This document shows, piece after piece, positions 1 to 8,219 of a DNA stretch of 64,000 nucleotides; positions within the stretch are counted from its first letter, which is position 1, and every line of letters begins with the position of its first letter. The position numbers and the translations under genes are program-made. Where the stretch lies: contig NZ_CP082301.1 of assembly GCF_019880305.1 (NCBI RefSeq), positions 3,472,001 to 3,536,000 of the forward strand. Reading direction: 5' to 3'. The notes under the pieces are model-generated. The model had not been told where the DNA came from and searched no databases. It worked only from the letters and a program-made list of their open reading frames with translations. The DNA comes from Streptomyces decoyicus (GTDB taxonomy: Bacteria > Actinomycetota > Actinomycetes > Streptomycetales > Streptomycetaceae).

Positions 1-259
<259 letters not shown>

Positions 260-265
260 TCACCG

Positions 266-465
266 ACGCCTACGAGGTGAGCTGTCGGGTTCGGGCTGTG
301 AGAAATCGCCCGGCCGCGTGCGCGTGGCGCACGTGGCTTCACCCCAAGCCGGTGGACCCGCTTTCACGGGTGGGGCCGGCACGTACCTTGGGTCCCCCGC
401 TCCTGCCTTCGGCGCTTGCGCGTCAAGTGCCTCCGATCACCGGCAGGATTCGGCGTGTGATCAAA
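266..465 (-). promoter_or_regulatory. ydaO/yuaA-type c-di-AMP riboswitch in the rpfA leader
   Basis: Read on the minus strand, the leader of the partial rpf gene has the conserved ydaO elements in order: a GGGGGACCCA block near 382-391, the GGGGUGAAGCC block near 335-350, and the 3' block CCGACAGCUCACCUCGUAG at 271-289, about 25 nt before the start codon. The class binds cyclic di-AMP and normally turns expression off. Its presence upstream of rpfA in Streptomyces is established. The 5' limit is approximate because the first helix was placed by eye. Confidence 0.85.
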
Positions 466-578
466 GGGCCCGCTTTGGCGAGCGGTCCTGACGTTAAGCA
501 GTAACCGCCCTGGGGTTCAAACCCCATCATGTGAACCAAGTTGACCGTTTTTGATCACGGGCAGGTCACATATCCGCA

Positions 579-621
579 GGTGAACCCCGGTTCGATGAGG
601 CGGGACGAACCGGGGTTCACC
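579..621 (-). terminator. Strong hairpin between the two rpf genes
   Basis: A perfect 16-bp inverted repeat (GGTGAACCCCGGTTCG and its complement) occupies 579-594 and 606-621 with an 11-nt loop. It lies 55 bp beyond the stop of the LysM/Rpf gene and upstream of the rpfA leader. That position fits a factor-independent terminator that insulates the two. No U-tract follows, which is common in Streptomyces. Confidence 0.7.
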
Positions 622-676
622 GTTAGTCAACGAGAGCCTTGTCTCACTTTCCCCAAAAGCGGGCGAAGGTGGCGAA

Positions 677-1687
677 CTACCCTGCCGCGTGCCCCAGATC
701 GAGCAGTTGGCCCGGCTTGATCAGGTCCGCGTCGGAGCCGATGACGCCCTCGTTGCCCTCGTAGAGCGCGGTCCAGCCACCGGGCAGCCGGTGGGCCTGG
801 GCGATGGCTGACAGCGTGTCACCCGGCCGCACGGTGTAGTCGCCGTCGGCCGCCGGGCCCGTGCGGTGCGCGTCATCGCCCCGCGAGGCATGCCGGCCAC
901 CCGAGGACCTGTCCTCGTCGTCGCCCGCACCGCCGCGGTGCTTACCCTTCGCGGGCGTCTCCTGCGGGGTGCCGGTGGTGTCCGGACGGCTGCCCCCGTC
1001 GGACGGGTCGGCGGACTGCGACGGGTCGCGGTCCCGGTCGCCCGGCGTCGTCGAGTCGTCCGGCGTCGCCGGGTCGGACGGCTCCGGGCTCGTGGACGCG
1101 TCGCCGGAGCGGTCGGAATCCGTGGCGTCGGGCGAGGGCGCCGGATCGGACGGCTCGTCGCCGGACTCGTCGTGCTGCTGCCCGGCGGAGTCCGTGTCGT
1201 CGTGCGCGCCGGACGAACCGGACGAGTCCCAGGGGTCCGAGGAGCCGTCCGCGTCCGACGGGGCGGGCGAGGGGGTGGCGGTGCTGCCCGGGTCGACCTC
1301 CGGCGCACGCCCGTCCTTGGCGAGACCGGCGCTCACCGCACAGCTCGACCACTGGTCCGGGCCGCGGGCGTCGAGGATCGACTGGGCCACCGCGATCTGC
1401 TGGGAGCGGCTGGCGAGGTCGGGGCGCGAGGCGTAGGCCGCGCCGCCGTAGGTGTCCCACAGCTCCTGGGTGAGCTGGAGTCCGCCGTAGTAGCCGTTGC
1501 CCGAGGCCGCGCTCCAGACGCCGCCGCTCTCGCACTGGGCGACCTTGTCCCAGGTCGCGGTGTCGGCGGCGTGAGCGCCGCTCGCACCGAGCAGTGGCAG
1601 GGCGATGCCGGCCCCGGTCACTCCCACCGTGACAAAGATGGCCGGTGCCTGACGGGGGCGACGATGTCGGCCGTTCCCGGAACGCAT
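677..1687 (-). CDS. Secreted Rpf-domain protein with C-terminal LysM
   Basis: A 336-residue protein with the parts of a complete Rpf enzyme. Residues 1-40 are a signal peptide (RHRRPRQ, hydrophobic core, ASGAHA). Residues 41-115 are the transglycosylase-like Rpf domain ([23 protein letters not shown]). Residues 125-275 are a Ser/Pro/Asp-rich linker likely to span the wall. Residues 281-333 are a LysM motif (YTVRPGDTLSAIAQ to LIKPGQLLDL) for peptidoglycan binding. The ATG at 1687 has GAAAGG about seven bases upstream. It is a paralogue of the downstream partial rpfA gene but has no riboswitch in its leader, so the pair are probably controlled separately. Together they should act in cell-wall turnover at germination. 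Confidence 0.93.
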   Translation of the reverse strand: MRSGNGRHRRPRQAPAIFVTVGVTGAGIALPLLGASGAHAADTATWDKVAQCESGGVWSAASGNGYYGGLQLTQELWDTYGGAAYASRPDLASRSQQIAVAQSILDARGPDQWSSCAVSAGLAKDGRAPEVDPGSTATPSPAPSDADGSSDPWDSSGSSGAHDDTDSAGQQHDESGDEPSDPAPSPDATDSDRSGDASTSPEPSDPATPDDSTTPGDRDRDPSQSADPSDGGSRPDTTGTPQETPAKGKHRGGAGDDEDRSSGGRHASRGDDAHRTGPAADGDYTVRPGDTLSAIAQAHRLPGGWTALYEGNEGVIGSDADLIKPGQLLDLGHAAG

Positions 1688-1940
1688 GCGGATGCCTTTC
1701 GCGCGGCGGTTGAGTTGTACGACGAGCTCTTCGAGCTGCTCGACGGGTCACCCGTCCGGCCGGCGCGCACGAGGCACACCGTTACACCGGTCCCCCACAT
1801 CACCGCTTCGGCCGACCGAGTGAAGCCGTCGATCGTCGGTCGAAAGGTAGCCGGGGTCACGGGTAGTCACAAGTCGGTGTAGTGGAGATCACGTAAAGGT
1901 CACACGACTGACTCAGCGTCACTTTTGTCCTTTTCGCTGG

Positions 1941-3305
1941 TCAGGGCCGCTCGGGCCCGAACTCCACCGGCAACGACCGCAGTCCGCGCATGATGAGTCC
2001 GCCACGCCAGCGCAAATCGTCCGGTTCCGCGGCGAGCCGGATGTCCGGGAGCCGGTTCAACAGCGTCGCCAGAGCGGCCTGTCCTTCGAGCCGGGCGAGC
2101 GGCGCGCCCAGGCAGTAGTGGATGCCGTGCCCGTATCCCAGGTGCTGGTTGTCACGACGGGTCAGATCGAGGACGTCCGGCTCGGCGAAGCGTGCCGGGT
2201 CGCGGTCGGCGGCGGCCAGCACCACCAGGACCGGGTCGCCCTTCGCGATCCGCTGCCCGGCCAGCGTCAGCTCCTCGGTCGCGAACCGCCAGGTCGCCAG
2301 CTCCACGGGTCCGTCGTAACGGAGCAGTTCCTCGATACCGGTGGTGAGCAGCTCGGTGTCGCCCGCCGCCATCGACTTCTGGAGCAGCTCGCGCTGGGCG
2401 GGGTGGCGCAGCAGCGCATAGATGCCGTTGCCGATGAGGTTGACGGTGGTCTCGAAACCGGCGAAGAGCAGGATGAAGGCCATCGCGGCGGCCTCGTTCT
2501 CGGTGAGGTGCTCGCCGTGGTCGGAGGCCCGGATCAGGCCGGAGATCAGATCCTCGTCCGGCTCCGCGGTGTCGCCCAGGGACTCGCGCTTGCGGTGGAT
2601 CAGCTCGGCGAGATAGCCGCGCATCTTCTTCACGGACCGGGCGACACCGCCGCGCGGCCCCCCGCCGTGCCGGATCATCATGCCGGCCCAGTCACGGAAG
2701 TCGTCCTGGTCCTCGCGCGGTACGCCCAGCAGATCGCAGATCGCGTAGATCGGGAGCGGGAAGGCGAACTCGTGGATGAGGTCGGCCTCGCCCTTCGCCG
2801 CGAACTGGTCGATGAGGTGGTCGGTCAGCTCCTGGACCCGCGGGGCGAAGGCGGCGACCCGGCGCGGGGTGAAGGCCTTCGAGACCAGCCGGCGCAGCCG
2901 GGTGTGGTCCGGGGGGTCGATGTTGAGCAGATGCGTCATCAGGTTGGCGCTGCGCTCACCGGGGATGCCGACCTTGCCCTTGCCGTGCGCGGCCTCGCTG
3001 TGATGCACCGGGTTCTTGGACAGCCGGCCGTCGGCGAGCGCCTGCCGCGCCTCGGTGTAACGGGTCACCAGCCAGGCCTCGACGCCACTGGGCAGCTCGG
3101 TCCGGTACACCGGCGCATGCTCGCGCAGCCAGGCGTACGCGGGGTAGGGATCGGCGGCGAACTCCCAGGTGAACAGCTCGGGGGCGGGCGCGGCGGCGGG
3201 GCAGCCCGCGGGGGCGTCGGCGGAGGGGGCGTGGGGCTTGTCGTGCACCTTCCGACCGTAACCGCTGGGCGCACCACGGCGCGCCCGCGCACCGGCCGGG
3301 CCCAC
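1941..3305 (-). CDS. Cytochrome P450 (CYP107-like)
   Basis: A 454-residue soluble bacterial P450. The I-helix oxygen-activation motif AGFETT is present, the ExxR pair lies in EELLRYDGPVE, and the heme loop YGHGIHYCLGAPLAR carries the cysteine ligand near residue 398. The reaction is a monooxygenation needing ferredoxin and a reductase; neither is next door, so electrons must come from elsewhere and the substrate cannot be read. In position it matches the S. coelicolor gene I recall as CYP107U1, which has been linked to sporulation, but that identity is from memory. The start is GTG at 3305, or a later GTG at 3248, which would remove a low-complexity head. It follows the LysR gene by 12 bp and may be cotranscribed. 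Confidence 0.93.
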   Translation of the reverse strand: MGPAGARARRGAPSGYGRKVHDKPHAPSADAPAGCPAAAPAPELFTWEFAADPYPAYAWLREHAPVYRTELPSGVEAWLVTRYTEARQALADGRLSKNPVHHSEAAHGKGKVGIPGERSANLMTHLLNIDPPDHTRLRRLVSKAFTPRRVAAFAPRVQELTDHLIDQFAAKGEADLIHEFAFPLPIYAICDLLGVPREDQDDFRDWAGMMIRHGGGPRGGVARSVKKMRGYLAELIHRKRESLGDTAEPDEDLISGLIRASDHGEHLTENEAAAMAFILLFAGFETTVNLIGNGIYALLRHPAQRELLQKSMAAGDTELLTTGIEELLRYDGPVELATWRFATEELTLAGQRIAKGDPVLVVLAAADRDPARFAEPDVLDLTRRDNQHLGYGHGIHYCLGAPLARLEGQAALATLLNRLPDIRLAAEPDDLRWRGGLIMRGLRSLPVEFGPERP

Positions 3306-3317
3306 TGACCCCCCGCG

Positions 3318-4193
3318 CTACGCCGGATCCACCCCCAGTCCCCGCAGGAACGCCACGGCCGCCGGCGACGGGCCGAGGCCGCTCCAGACCACCCGCTCGG
3401 TCCGCTCCGGCGCCGGCCGCACCCGCACGATGTGCAGCCCGGACAGCTCGGAGGCGATGGCCTCCGGCACCATGCCGATGCCGAGGCCCGCCCGCACCAG
3501 CTTCGCCAGGAACTCCAGGGTGGTCACCTCGAAGGCCACCTCCGAGGTCAGCCCCGCCGCACGGAACGCCTCGTCGCGCTGCCGGCGGGCCGCGGACCCC
3601 GCCGTGAAGTCCACAAAGGTCTCCCGCGCCACCCGCGACAGCGTGGTCCACTCCCGCCCCGCCAGCGGATGCCCCGGCGGGACGACGGCGACCAGCTCAC
3701 CGCGCGCCAGCTCCTTCTCCCGTACGCCGACGGTGCGGGCGCCGGGCACCAGCCCGACGAAGGCGACGTCCAGCACGCCCTGCCGCACCTTCTCCAGGAG
3801 CGCATCGCTCATCTCCATCTGGAGGCTGATCCGCACCTGGGGACAACGCGTGCGAAAGGCGCCCAGCTCACGGGCGAGGTCCACGGCGGCGACGGTGGAG
3901 ATCGCGCCGACCGCGAGCCGGCCACGCACCTCCCCGGTCGCCGCCGCCACCTCCGCGCGGGCGCGCTCGGCCGCCTCCAGCGCCTGCCGGGCGACCGGGA
4001 CGAAGGCCTCACCGGCGGTGGTCAGCCGGACGCTGCGGCTGGTCCGGTCGAAGAGCCGGGCCCCGAGCTCCTTCTCCAGCCGGGCGATCTGGTGGCTGAG
4101 TGCGGACTGCACCACATGACAGCGCTCGGCGGCCCGGGTGAACCCCCCGGTCTCGGCCACCGCGACCACATAGCGCATCTGCTGGAGCTCCAT
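3318..4193 (-). CDS. LysR-family transcriptional regulator
   Basis: A 291-residue LysR-type regulator. Residues 1-60 form the winged HTH (MELQQMRYVVAVAETGGFTR, then SALSHQIARLEKELG and LFDRTSR). The rest is the effector-binding fold, with DFTAGSAARRQRD and the GLGIGMVPEAI segment typical of the family. I chose the ATG at 4193 because LysR proteins begin within a few residues of this LRY motif; an upstream frame opening at 4229 adds an unconserved head. It is divergent from an MFS transporter with a palindrome between them, so that transporter is its most likely target. The P450 gene follows on the same strand. Confidence 0.9.
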   Translation of the reverse strand: MELQQMRYVVAVAETGGFTRAAERCHVVQSALSHQIARLEKELGARLFDRTSRSVRLTTAGEAFVPVARQALEAAERARAEVAAATGEVRGRLAVGAISTVAAVDLARELGAFRTRCPQVRISLQMEMSDALLEKVRQGVLDVAFVGLVPGARTVGVREKELARGELVAVVPPGHPLAGREWTTLSRVARETFVDFTAGSAARRQRDEAFRAAGLTSEVAFEVTTLEFLAKLVRAGLGIGMVPEAIASELSGLHIVRVRPAPERTERVVWSGLGPSPAAVAFLRGLGVDPA

Positions 4194-4220
4194 GTCCACC
4201 GATCCTAGCCAGCACTGATC

Positions 4221-4235
4221 TCCATCCACGATGGA
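4221..4235. promoter_or_regulatory. Palindrome between divergent LysR and MFS genes
   Basis: TCCATC-CAC-GATGGA is a perfect 6-bp inverted repeat with a 3-nt centre, 27 bp upstream of the LysR start and 100 bp from the MFS start. Divergent LysR regulators usually bind such dyads to control themselves and the neighbour. The exact T-N11-A form is not met, so this is a candidate only. Confidence 0.5.
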
Positions 4236-4335
4236 TGAGATGACAACGATGTGTTGGACTCATCAATGCGACGGGCCCAGGCTGGGACGTGCCCGCCGCC
4301 GCGGTGGCCGCGGGCGGTACAGGGGAGGTCATGTC

Positions 4336-5649
4336 ATGGCGAGCGCGCACCTACCGGGGCCGGTCACAGAAGGCGCGGCGGACCCGCGCCCCGGGCTGGG
4401 CCGCGGCACGCTGCTGCTGATGTCGGTCGCCGCCGGACTCTCCGTCGCCGGCAACTACTTCGCCCAGCCGCTGCTGGACGTCATCGGCCGCGACCTCCAG
4501 CTGTCCGCGTCCACCGCCGCGCTGGTCGTCACCGTCGCCCAGGTCGGCTACGGCCTCGGTCTGCTGCTGCTCGTCCCGCTCGGCGATCTGCTGGAGCGGC
4601 GCCGGCTGGCCGTCACCCTGACCGCGGCGACCGCGGCCTTCCTCATCGTCACCGCGAGCGCGCCGAACGCCGCCCTCCTGCTGACCGGCACCGCCCTGAC
4701 CGGCCTGACGTCGGTCGCCGCCCAGGTCGTGGTGCCCTACGCGGCGACCCTCGCGGCGCCCGCCGAGCGCGGCCGGACCGTCGGCACCGTCATGACCGGG
4801 CTGCTGCTGGGCATCCTGCTGGCCCGTACGGCCGCCGGACTCCTGGCCGAGCTGGGCGGCTGGCGCACCGTGTACTGGGTCGACGCGGCGCTGATGCTGC
4901 TGATGGCGGTGCTGCTGCGGCTCCGGCTGCCCGCGCTGCGCACCACCGCCGGGCTGCGCTATCCGGCGCTGCTGCGCTCCACGCTGGCGCTGTTCGCCCA
5001 GGAGCCGGTGCTGCGGTGGCGGGGCGCGCTGGGCGCGCTGACCTTCGCGGGCTTCAGCGTGCTGTGGACGGCGCTGGCGTTCTTGATGTCAGGACCGGCC
5101 TACGGCTGGCAGGAGTCTGCCATCGGTCTGCTGGGGCTGGTGGGCGCGGCCGGTTCACTGGCCGCCTCGGTGGGCGGGCGCCTGGCGGACCGGGGTCTGG
5201 CGCACCACGTCACCGGCGCCGCGGCATTCCTGCTGCTGGGGTCCTGGGGCCTGCTGGCGGCCGGCGGGGCGGGCGGTGCCTGGTCGCTGGCAGCGCTGGT
5301 GGCCGGGGTGATCGTGCTGGACCTGTCCGCGCAGGCGGTCCACATCAGCAACCAGAATCTGGTCTACGCGGTCCGCCCCGAGGCCCGCAACCGCCTCAAC
5401 TCGGCCTATATGACCAGCTACTTCGTGGGCGGGGCGGCGGGCTCGGCCCGGACGTCCGTGGTGTGGGGCATGGCGGGCTGGGGCGGGGTGTGCGTGCTGG
5501 GTGCCGCGCTGGCCCTGGCGGTCGTGGGGCTCTGGCTCGCCGACCGGCTACGGCGCCGCCTCACGGCGGGCAGCCGCGGCGAGCGGGCACCGGCGTCCGC
5601 CGGCGAAACGGCGTCCGTCGCCGAAACGGCGGCCCCGGTCACTTCGTGA
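4336..5649 (+). CDS. MFS transporter
   Basis: A 437-residue integral membrane protein with about 12 hydrophobic segments. Segment 1 is LLMSVAAGLSVAGNYFAQP, and the loop after segment 2 has the MFS signature GDLLERRRLAV. The arrangement is that of small drug or metabolite exporters of the major facilitator superfamily driven by the proton gradient; the substrate is not readable. The start is ATG at 4336 with AGGGGAGG seven bases upstream; an ATG at 4331 is out of frame. The last 25 residues (GETASVAETAAPVTS-like) are repetitive, and the stop codon lies inside a short tandem repeat that continues past the gene. Confidence 0.9.
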   Translation: MASAHLPGPVTEGAADPRPGLGRGTLLLMSVAAGLSVAGNYFAQPLLDVIGRDLQLSASTAALVVTVAQVGYGLGLLLLVPLGDLLERRRLAVTLTAATAAFLIVTASAPNAALLLTGTALTGLTSVAAQVVVPYAATLAAPAERGRTVGTVMTGLLLGILLARTAAGLLAELGGWRTVYWVDAALMLLMAVLLRLRLPALRTTAGLRYPALLRSTLALFAQEPVLRWRGALGALTFAGFSVLWTALAFLMSGPAYGWQESAIGLLGLVGAAGSLAASVGGRLADRGLAHHVTGAAAFLLLGSWGLLAAGGAGGAWSLAALVAGVIVLDLSAQAVHISNQNLVYAVRPEARNRLNSAYMTSYFVGGAAGSARTSVVWGMAGWGGVCVLGAALALAVVGLWLADRLRRRLTAGSRGERAPASAGETASVAETAAPVTS

Positions 5650-5717
5650 CGGAGACGGTTGCGCCGGTCACTTCGTGACGGAGGCTGTGGCGCCGGTCAC
5701 TTCTGACGGAGGCGGTG
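5631..5717 (+). repeat. Three tandem copies of a 28-30 bp unit across the MFS stop codon
   Basis: The copies are at 5631-5660, 5661-5689 and 5690-5717, each with the core CCGGTCACTTCGTGACGGAG; the third has lost one G. The core includes the palindrome GTCACTTCGTGAC. The first copy codes the end of the MFS protein and holds its stop; the others lie outside. The units look like slippage copies rather than a regulatory array. Confidence 0.8.
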
Positions 5718-5780
5718 CACCCGGAGGCGTCAACTCCGGTGCTCCGCCCGCCCCTTACGGAAGCCCCGGCCGCACCGGCC

Positions 5781-6848
5781 TCAGGCCAGGCCCGGCCCTG
5801 ATCCGCCGGACCGGCCCGGGGTGGCACCGCCCTCGGCGGCCACCACCGCATCCCGGTAGGCCCGCGCCGCCGCCCGCAGTGCCGCCTCCGGGTCCACGCC
5901 CTCCGCCTCGGCCCGCATGGCCAGCGCCAGCAGCTCGTACCCGATGCCCTGGCCGGCCGGGGGCGCGACATCGAGCCCCGCCGTGCGGACCCGCGAGGCG
6001 AGCTTCGCCGCCAGCGCCAGACCGGGCTGGGCCAGCGGAATGCCCTCGGTCACCGATTCGCGCTGCTTCTCCTCGGCCTTCGTCCGCAGCCAGTGCGCCT
6101 TGACGTCCTCCGGGGTCGCGGCGTCCTCCTCCCCGAAGACATGGGGATGGCGGTGGATCAGCTTCTCGACGATGCCGCCCGCGACATCGTCGAGGGAGAA
6201 CGGCTCATCGGGGTCGTCCTGGGCGATCCGGGCATGGAAGACGACCTGGAGGAGAACATCGCCCAACTCCTCGCGGAGCGCCTCGCGGTCGCCCTCCTCG
6301 ATGGCCTCGACCAGCTCATACGCCTCCTCGATGCCGTACTTGGCGAGGTCGCGGTGCGTACGGATGCTGCTCCAGGGGCAGGCGGCGCGGATCTGGTCCA
6401 TGACCTGGACGAGGTCGAGCAGCCGGGCGCCGGGCAGGTCGTAGGAGCCGGGCAGCAGCTCCAGGTCCGGCATGGTCTCGCGGCCGGAGCCGGCCAGCCG
6501 GGCCAGGCCGTCGGTCAGCGCGCTCTCGCCGTCCGCCGAGGTCAGGACGACGGCCGTACGGGCCTCCGGCACGCAGTAGTCGACCAGTTCGCGGGCGGCG
6601 GGGGCGGCCGTCTCCACCTCGATGCCGGCCTCCCGCAGATAGGGCAGCTGCGGATGGTCCCGGTCGGCGCACAGCACCCGGTCCGCCCCGCGCAGGATCT
6701 GCCAGGCAGGCCATGACAGGAGTCCGGGGGCGACCCGGTGGCTGGTGGTGAGCAGAACCAGGCGTCCGGTGCCGGTGCCCTCGGGGCGGGCGTCGGCGCC
6801 GGTGTCGGCGGAGGAGGCGTCAGCGTTCACGCCTCGAACGTAACGCAC
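5781..6848 (-). CDS. mazG: MazG-family nucleoside triphosphate pyrophosphohydrolase
   Basis: A 355-residue protein whose C-terminal half is a MazG fold: CPWSSIRTHRDLAKYGIEEA, the metal-binding EEAYELVEAIEEGD and EELGDVLLQVVFHA helices, then HRHPHVFGEE. MazG enzymes hydrolyse NTPs or dNTPs to the monophosphate and pyrophosphate, cleaning damaged nucleotides or lowering (p)ppGpp. Residues 25-150 resemble the tetrapyrrole-methylase-like front half seen in YabN-type fusions but look degenerate. The GTG at 6848 gives the longest form; a second GTG at 6830, after a GAGGC site, is as likely. It lies downstream of the SurA-like gene on the same strand. Confidence 0.9.
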   Translation of the reverse strand: MRYVRGVNADASSADTGADARPEGTGTGRLVLLTTSHRVAPGLLSWPAWQILRGADRVLCADRDHPQLPYLREAGIEVETAAPAARELVDYCVPEARTAVVLTSADGESALTDGLARLAGSGRETMPDLELLPGSYDLPGARLLDLVQVMDQIRAACPWSSIRTHRDLAKYGIEEAYELVEAIEEGDREALREELGDVLLQVVFHARIAQDDPDEPFSLDDVAGGIVEKLIHRHPHVFGEEDAATPEDVKAHWLRTKAEEKQRESVTEGIPLAQPGLALAAKLASRVRTAGLDVAPPAGQGIGYELLALAMRAEAEGVDPEAALRAAARAYRDAVVAAEGGATPGRSGGSGPGLA

Positions 6849-6910
6849 CGCACCGACAACGCCCGGCCCCGGCCGGCAAGGGCCCGGACGCCCCCGTGAT
6901 CCCCTTCGCC

Positions 6911-7014
6911 CACCCCGTACGGCCCGCCCCGTGAGGGCCGCCCGCTACGGGACCCCGCGCCCATGGGCCACCCCCTACGGACCGCCCCGTACGGACCGCC
7001 CCGTACGGCCCGAC
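6911..7014. repeat. Short direct repeats between mazG and the SurA-like gene
   Basis: The 169-bp spacer holds several copies of a 14-15 bp unit, CCCCGTACGGACCGC, with the clearest at 6972-7014 in direct succession and degenerate copies near 6914 and 6940. No gene is seen here. It looks like another slippage-derived run next to gene ends. Confidence 0.6.
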
Positions 7015-7017
7015 CTC

Positions 7018-7656
7018 TCAGGCCTGCTGTTTCGCGGGCTCCCGGGTGATCCACGCTTCCTTGGTCTCGCCGAGGATGACTTGGTGGTCGTCCCACTTGC
7101 CGAACCGCGGATTGACGTCGATCCCCATGGACCGGGAGGTCTTGGCCAGCGCCTGGGCGAGCTTCTGCTGCCCCTGCGGCTTGCCGCGGTCCGCACCGAG
7201 GTGCCGGGCGACGCCGTCGAGCAGCAGCTGATTGCGGACCGTGGAGTCGACCTCGTCGGGGGCGACGCCCTGCTGGAGCCACATCGCCTTCAGCCGCTCG
7301 GCGCCGCCGGCCTGCTTCTCGGCCTCGGCCCGCCACCGCTGGACGTCGCGGCGGGTGACCGTCACCCCGGCGTCCTTCGCGCCGCGGGCCAGCACCTCGT
7401 CGAAGATCATGCCGTTGAGCGTGGCCAGGCTCAGCCGCCCGGTGTTCGTGATCATCTGGCCGCCCTGCGGGGACTCGGCCTGGGCGGCGCGTACGTCCTT
7501 CACCTTCGCCTGCAGCTGCGAGACGGTGATCCGCTTCCCGTCCACGATGGCCGCGGCCCCGGGATGGGCGTCGCTGCCGCAGGCCGCGAGCAACGGGGCC
7601 GCGGCCAGCAGGGCGGCGGTGGCGGATACGGAGAGCGCTGTCCTACGGCGGAACAC
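7018..7656 (-). CDS. SurA N-terminal-like lipoprotein
   Basis: A 212-residue lipoprotein. The signal peptide ends in the lipobox LLAAC with the cysteine near residue 26 followed by GSD, so it should be lipid-anchored on the outer face of the membrane. The mature part (IVDGKRITVSQLQ, then helices to about residue 150) resembles the SurA/PrsA N-terminal chaperone fold. The PPIase (parvulin) domain is missing, so a pure chaperone or peptide-binding role is more likely than isomerase activity. It is upstream of mazG on the same strand, an association I recall from other Streptomyces. Confidence 0.85.
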   Translation of the reverse strand: MFRRRTALSVSATAALLAAAPLLAACGSDAHPGAAAIVDGKRITVSQLQAKVKDVRAAQAESPQGGQMITNTGRLSLATLNGMIFDEVLARGAKDAGVTVTRRDVQRWRAEAEKQAGGAERLKAMWLQQGVAPDEVDSTVRNQLLLDGVARHLGADRGKPQGQQKLAQALAKTSRSMGIDVNPRFGKWDDHQVILGETKEAWITREPAKQQA

Positions 7657-7865
7657 TTGGCCTCCCGGCAGATCGTGCGACGGAGTCTCGACCTTGGTGG
7701 ATCGATGCTATGGAGTCGGCGTGGCCCAGGCCACTGCTTCGGCCAACGATCTGGGGCGGGGTCGGTTCTGCTCCCGAGCGGCGGCTCATTGCCCGCCCTC
7801 ACCGGCTGCGTGCGCCCCAGCGCCAACCGGCCGGCGACGAGATCCGTCGCCGGGCCGGTCGGGGC

Positions 7866-8219
7866 TCAACCACCCAAGGAGTCCTTGAGGCACATACGGG
7901 CCGCGTCCACAAAGACCTCCCGCGCCTTTTTGAAACCGACCCAGTCCTGTTCTTGCTTCGTCGCCCGCCCGAGGAGCCGGATCTGCTCGATCAGGGCCAG
8001 TGCTTCCTTGTGCGGGCCGACCGGCTCAACCAAGATCCGGTTGTAGCTGTCGCGGGTCACGATGTAGGCCGCGTCCTGCGCTGCCGTGGTCTCCTCGGAG
8101 CCGGCGTATTGGCCCTCGGCCTTGCGCCAGCAGACGGACGATTCCGCGTCGGCAGCGCTGAGGAACCCTGCGTACGCATCGCGGCGGGCCAGATAGAGAT
8201 CCGAGGCGGCCGTGCTCAT
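7866..8219 (-). CDS. Small hypothetical protein of the radical SAM cassette
   Basis: A 117-residue protein I do not recognise. It is mostly alpha-helical by composition (SDLYLARRDAYAGFLSAA, then EQIRLLGRATKQEQ), with two cysteines and no signal peptide or membrane segment. The ATG at 8219 has GGAGAAG about six bases upstream, which favours it over an in-frame start at 8285. In the unshifted frame of the upstream radical SAM gene, stop and start overlap as ATGA; in the shifted frame the gap is 102 bp. It is the last gene of the minus-strand cassette, so a shared job with the radical SAM enzyme is an inference from position. Confidence 0.7.
   Translation of the reverse strand: MSTAASDLYLARRDAYAGFLSAADAESSVCWRKAEGQYAGSEETTAAQDAAYIVTRDSYNRILVEPVGPHKEALALIEQIRLLGRATKQEQDWVGFKKAREVFVDAARMCLKDSLGG

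Noticed and set aside
1618..1860. A possible 80-residue minus-strand gene overlapping the start of the LysM/Rpf gene
   Set aside because: It overlaps the true start in another frame and is Ser-rich without conserved features.
1941..4193. P450 and LysR genes considered as part of a natural-product cluster
   Set aside because: No synthase, tailoring partner or resistance gene is grouped with them beyond one MFS exporter.
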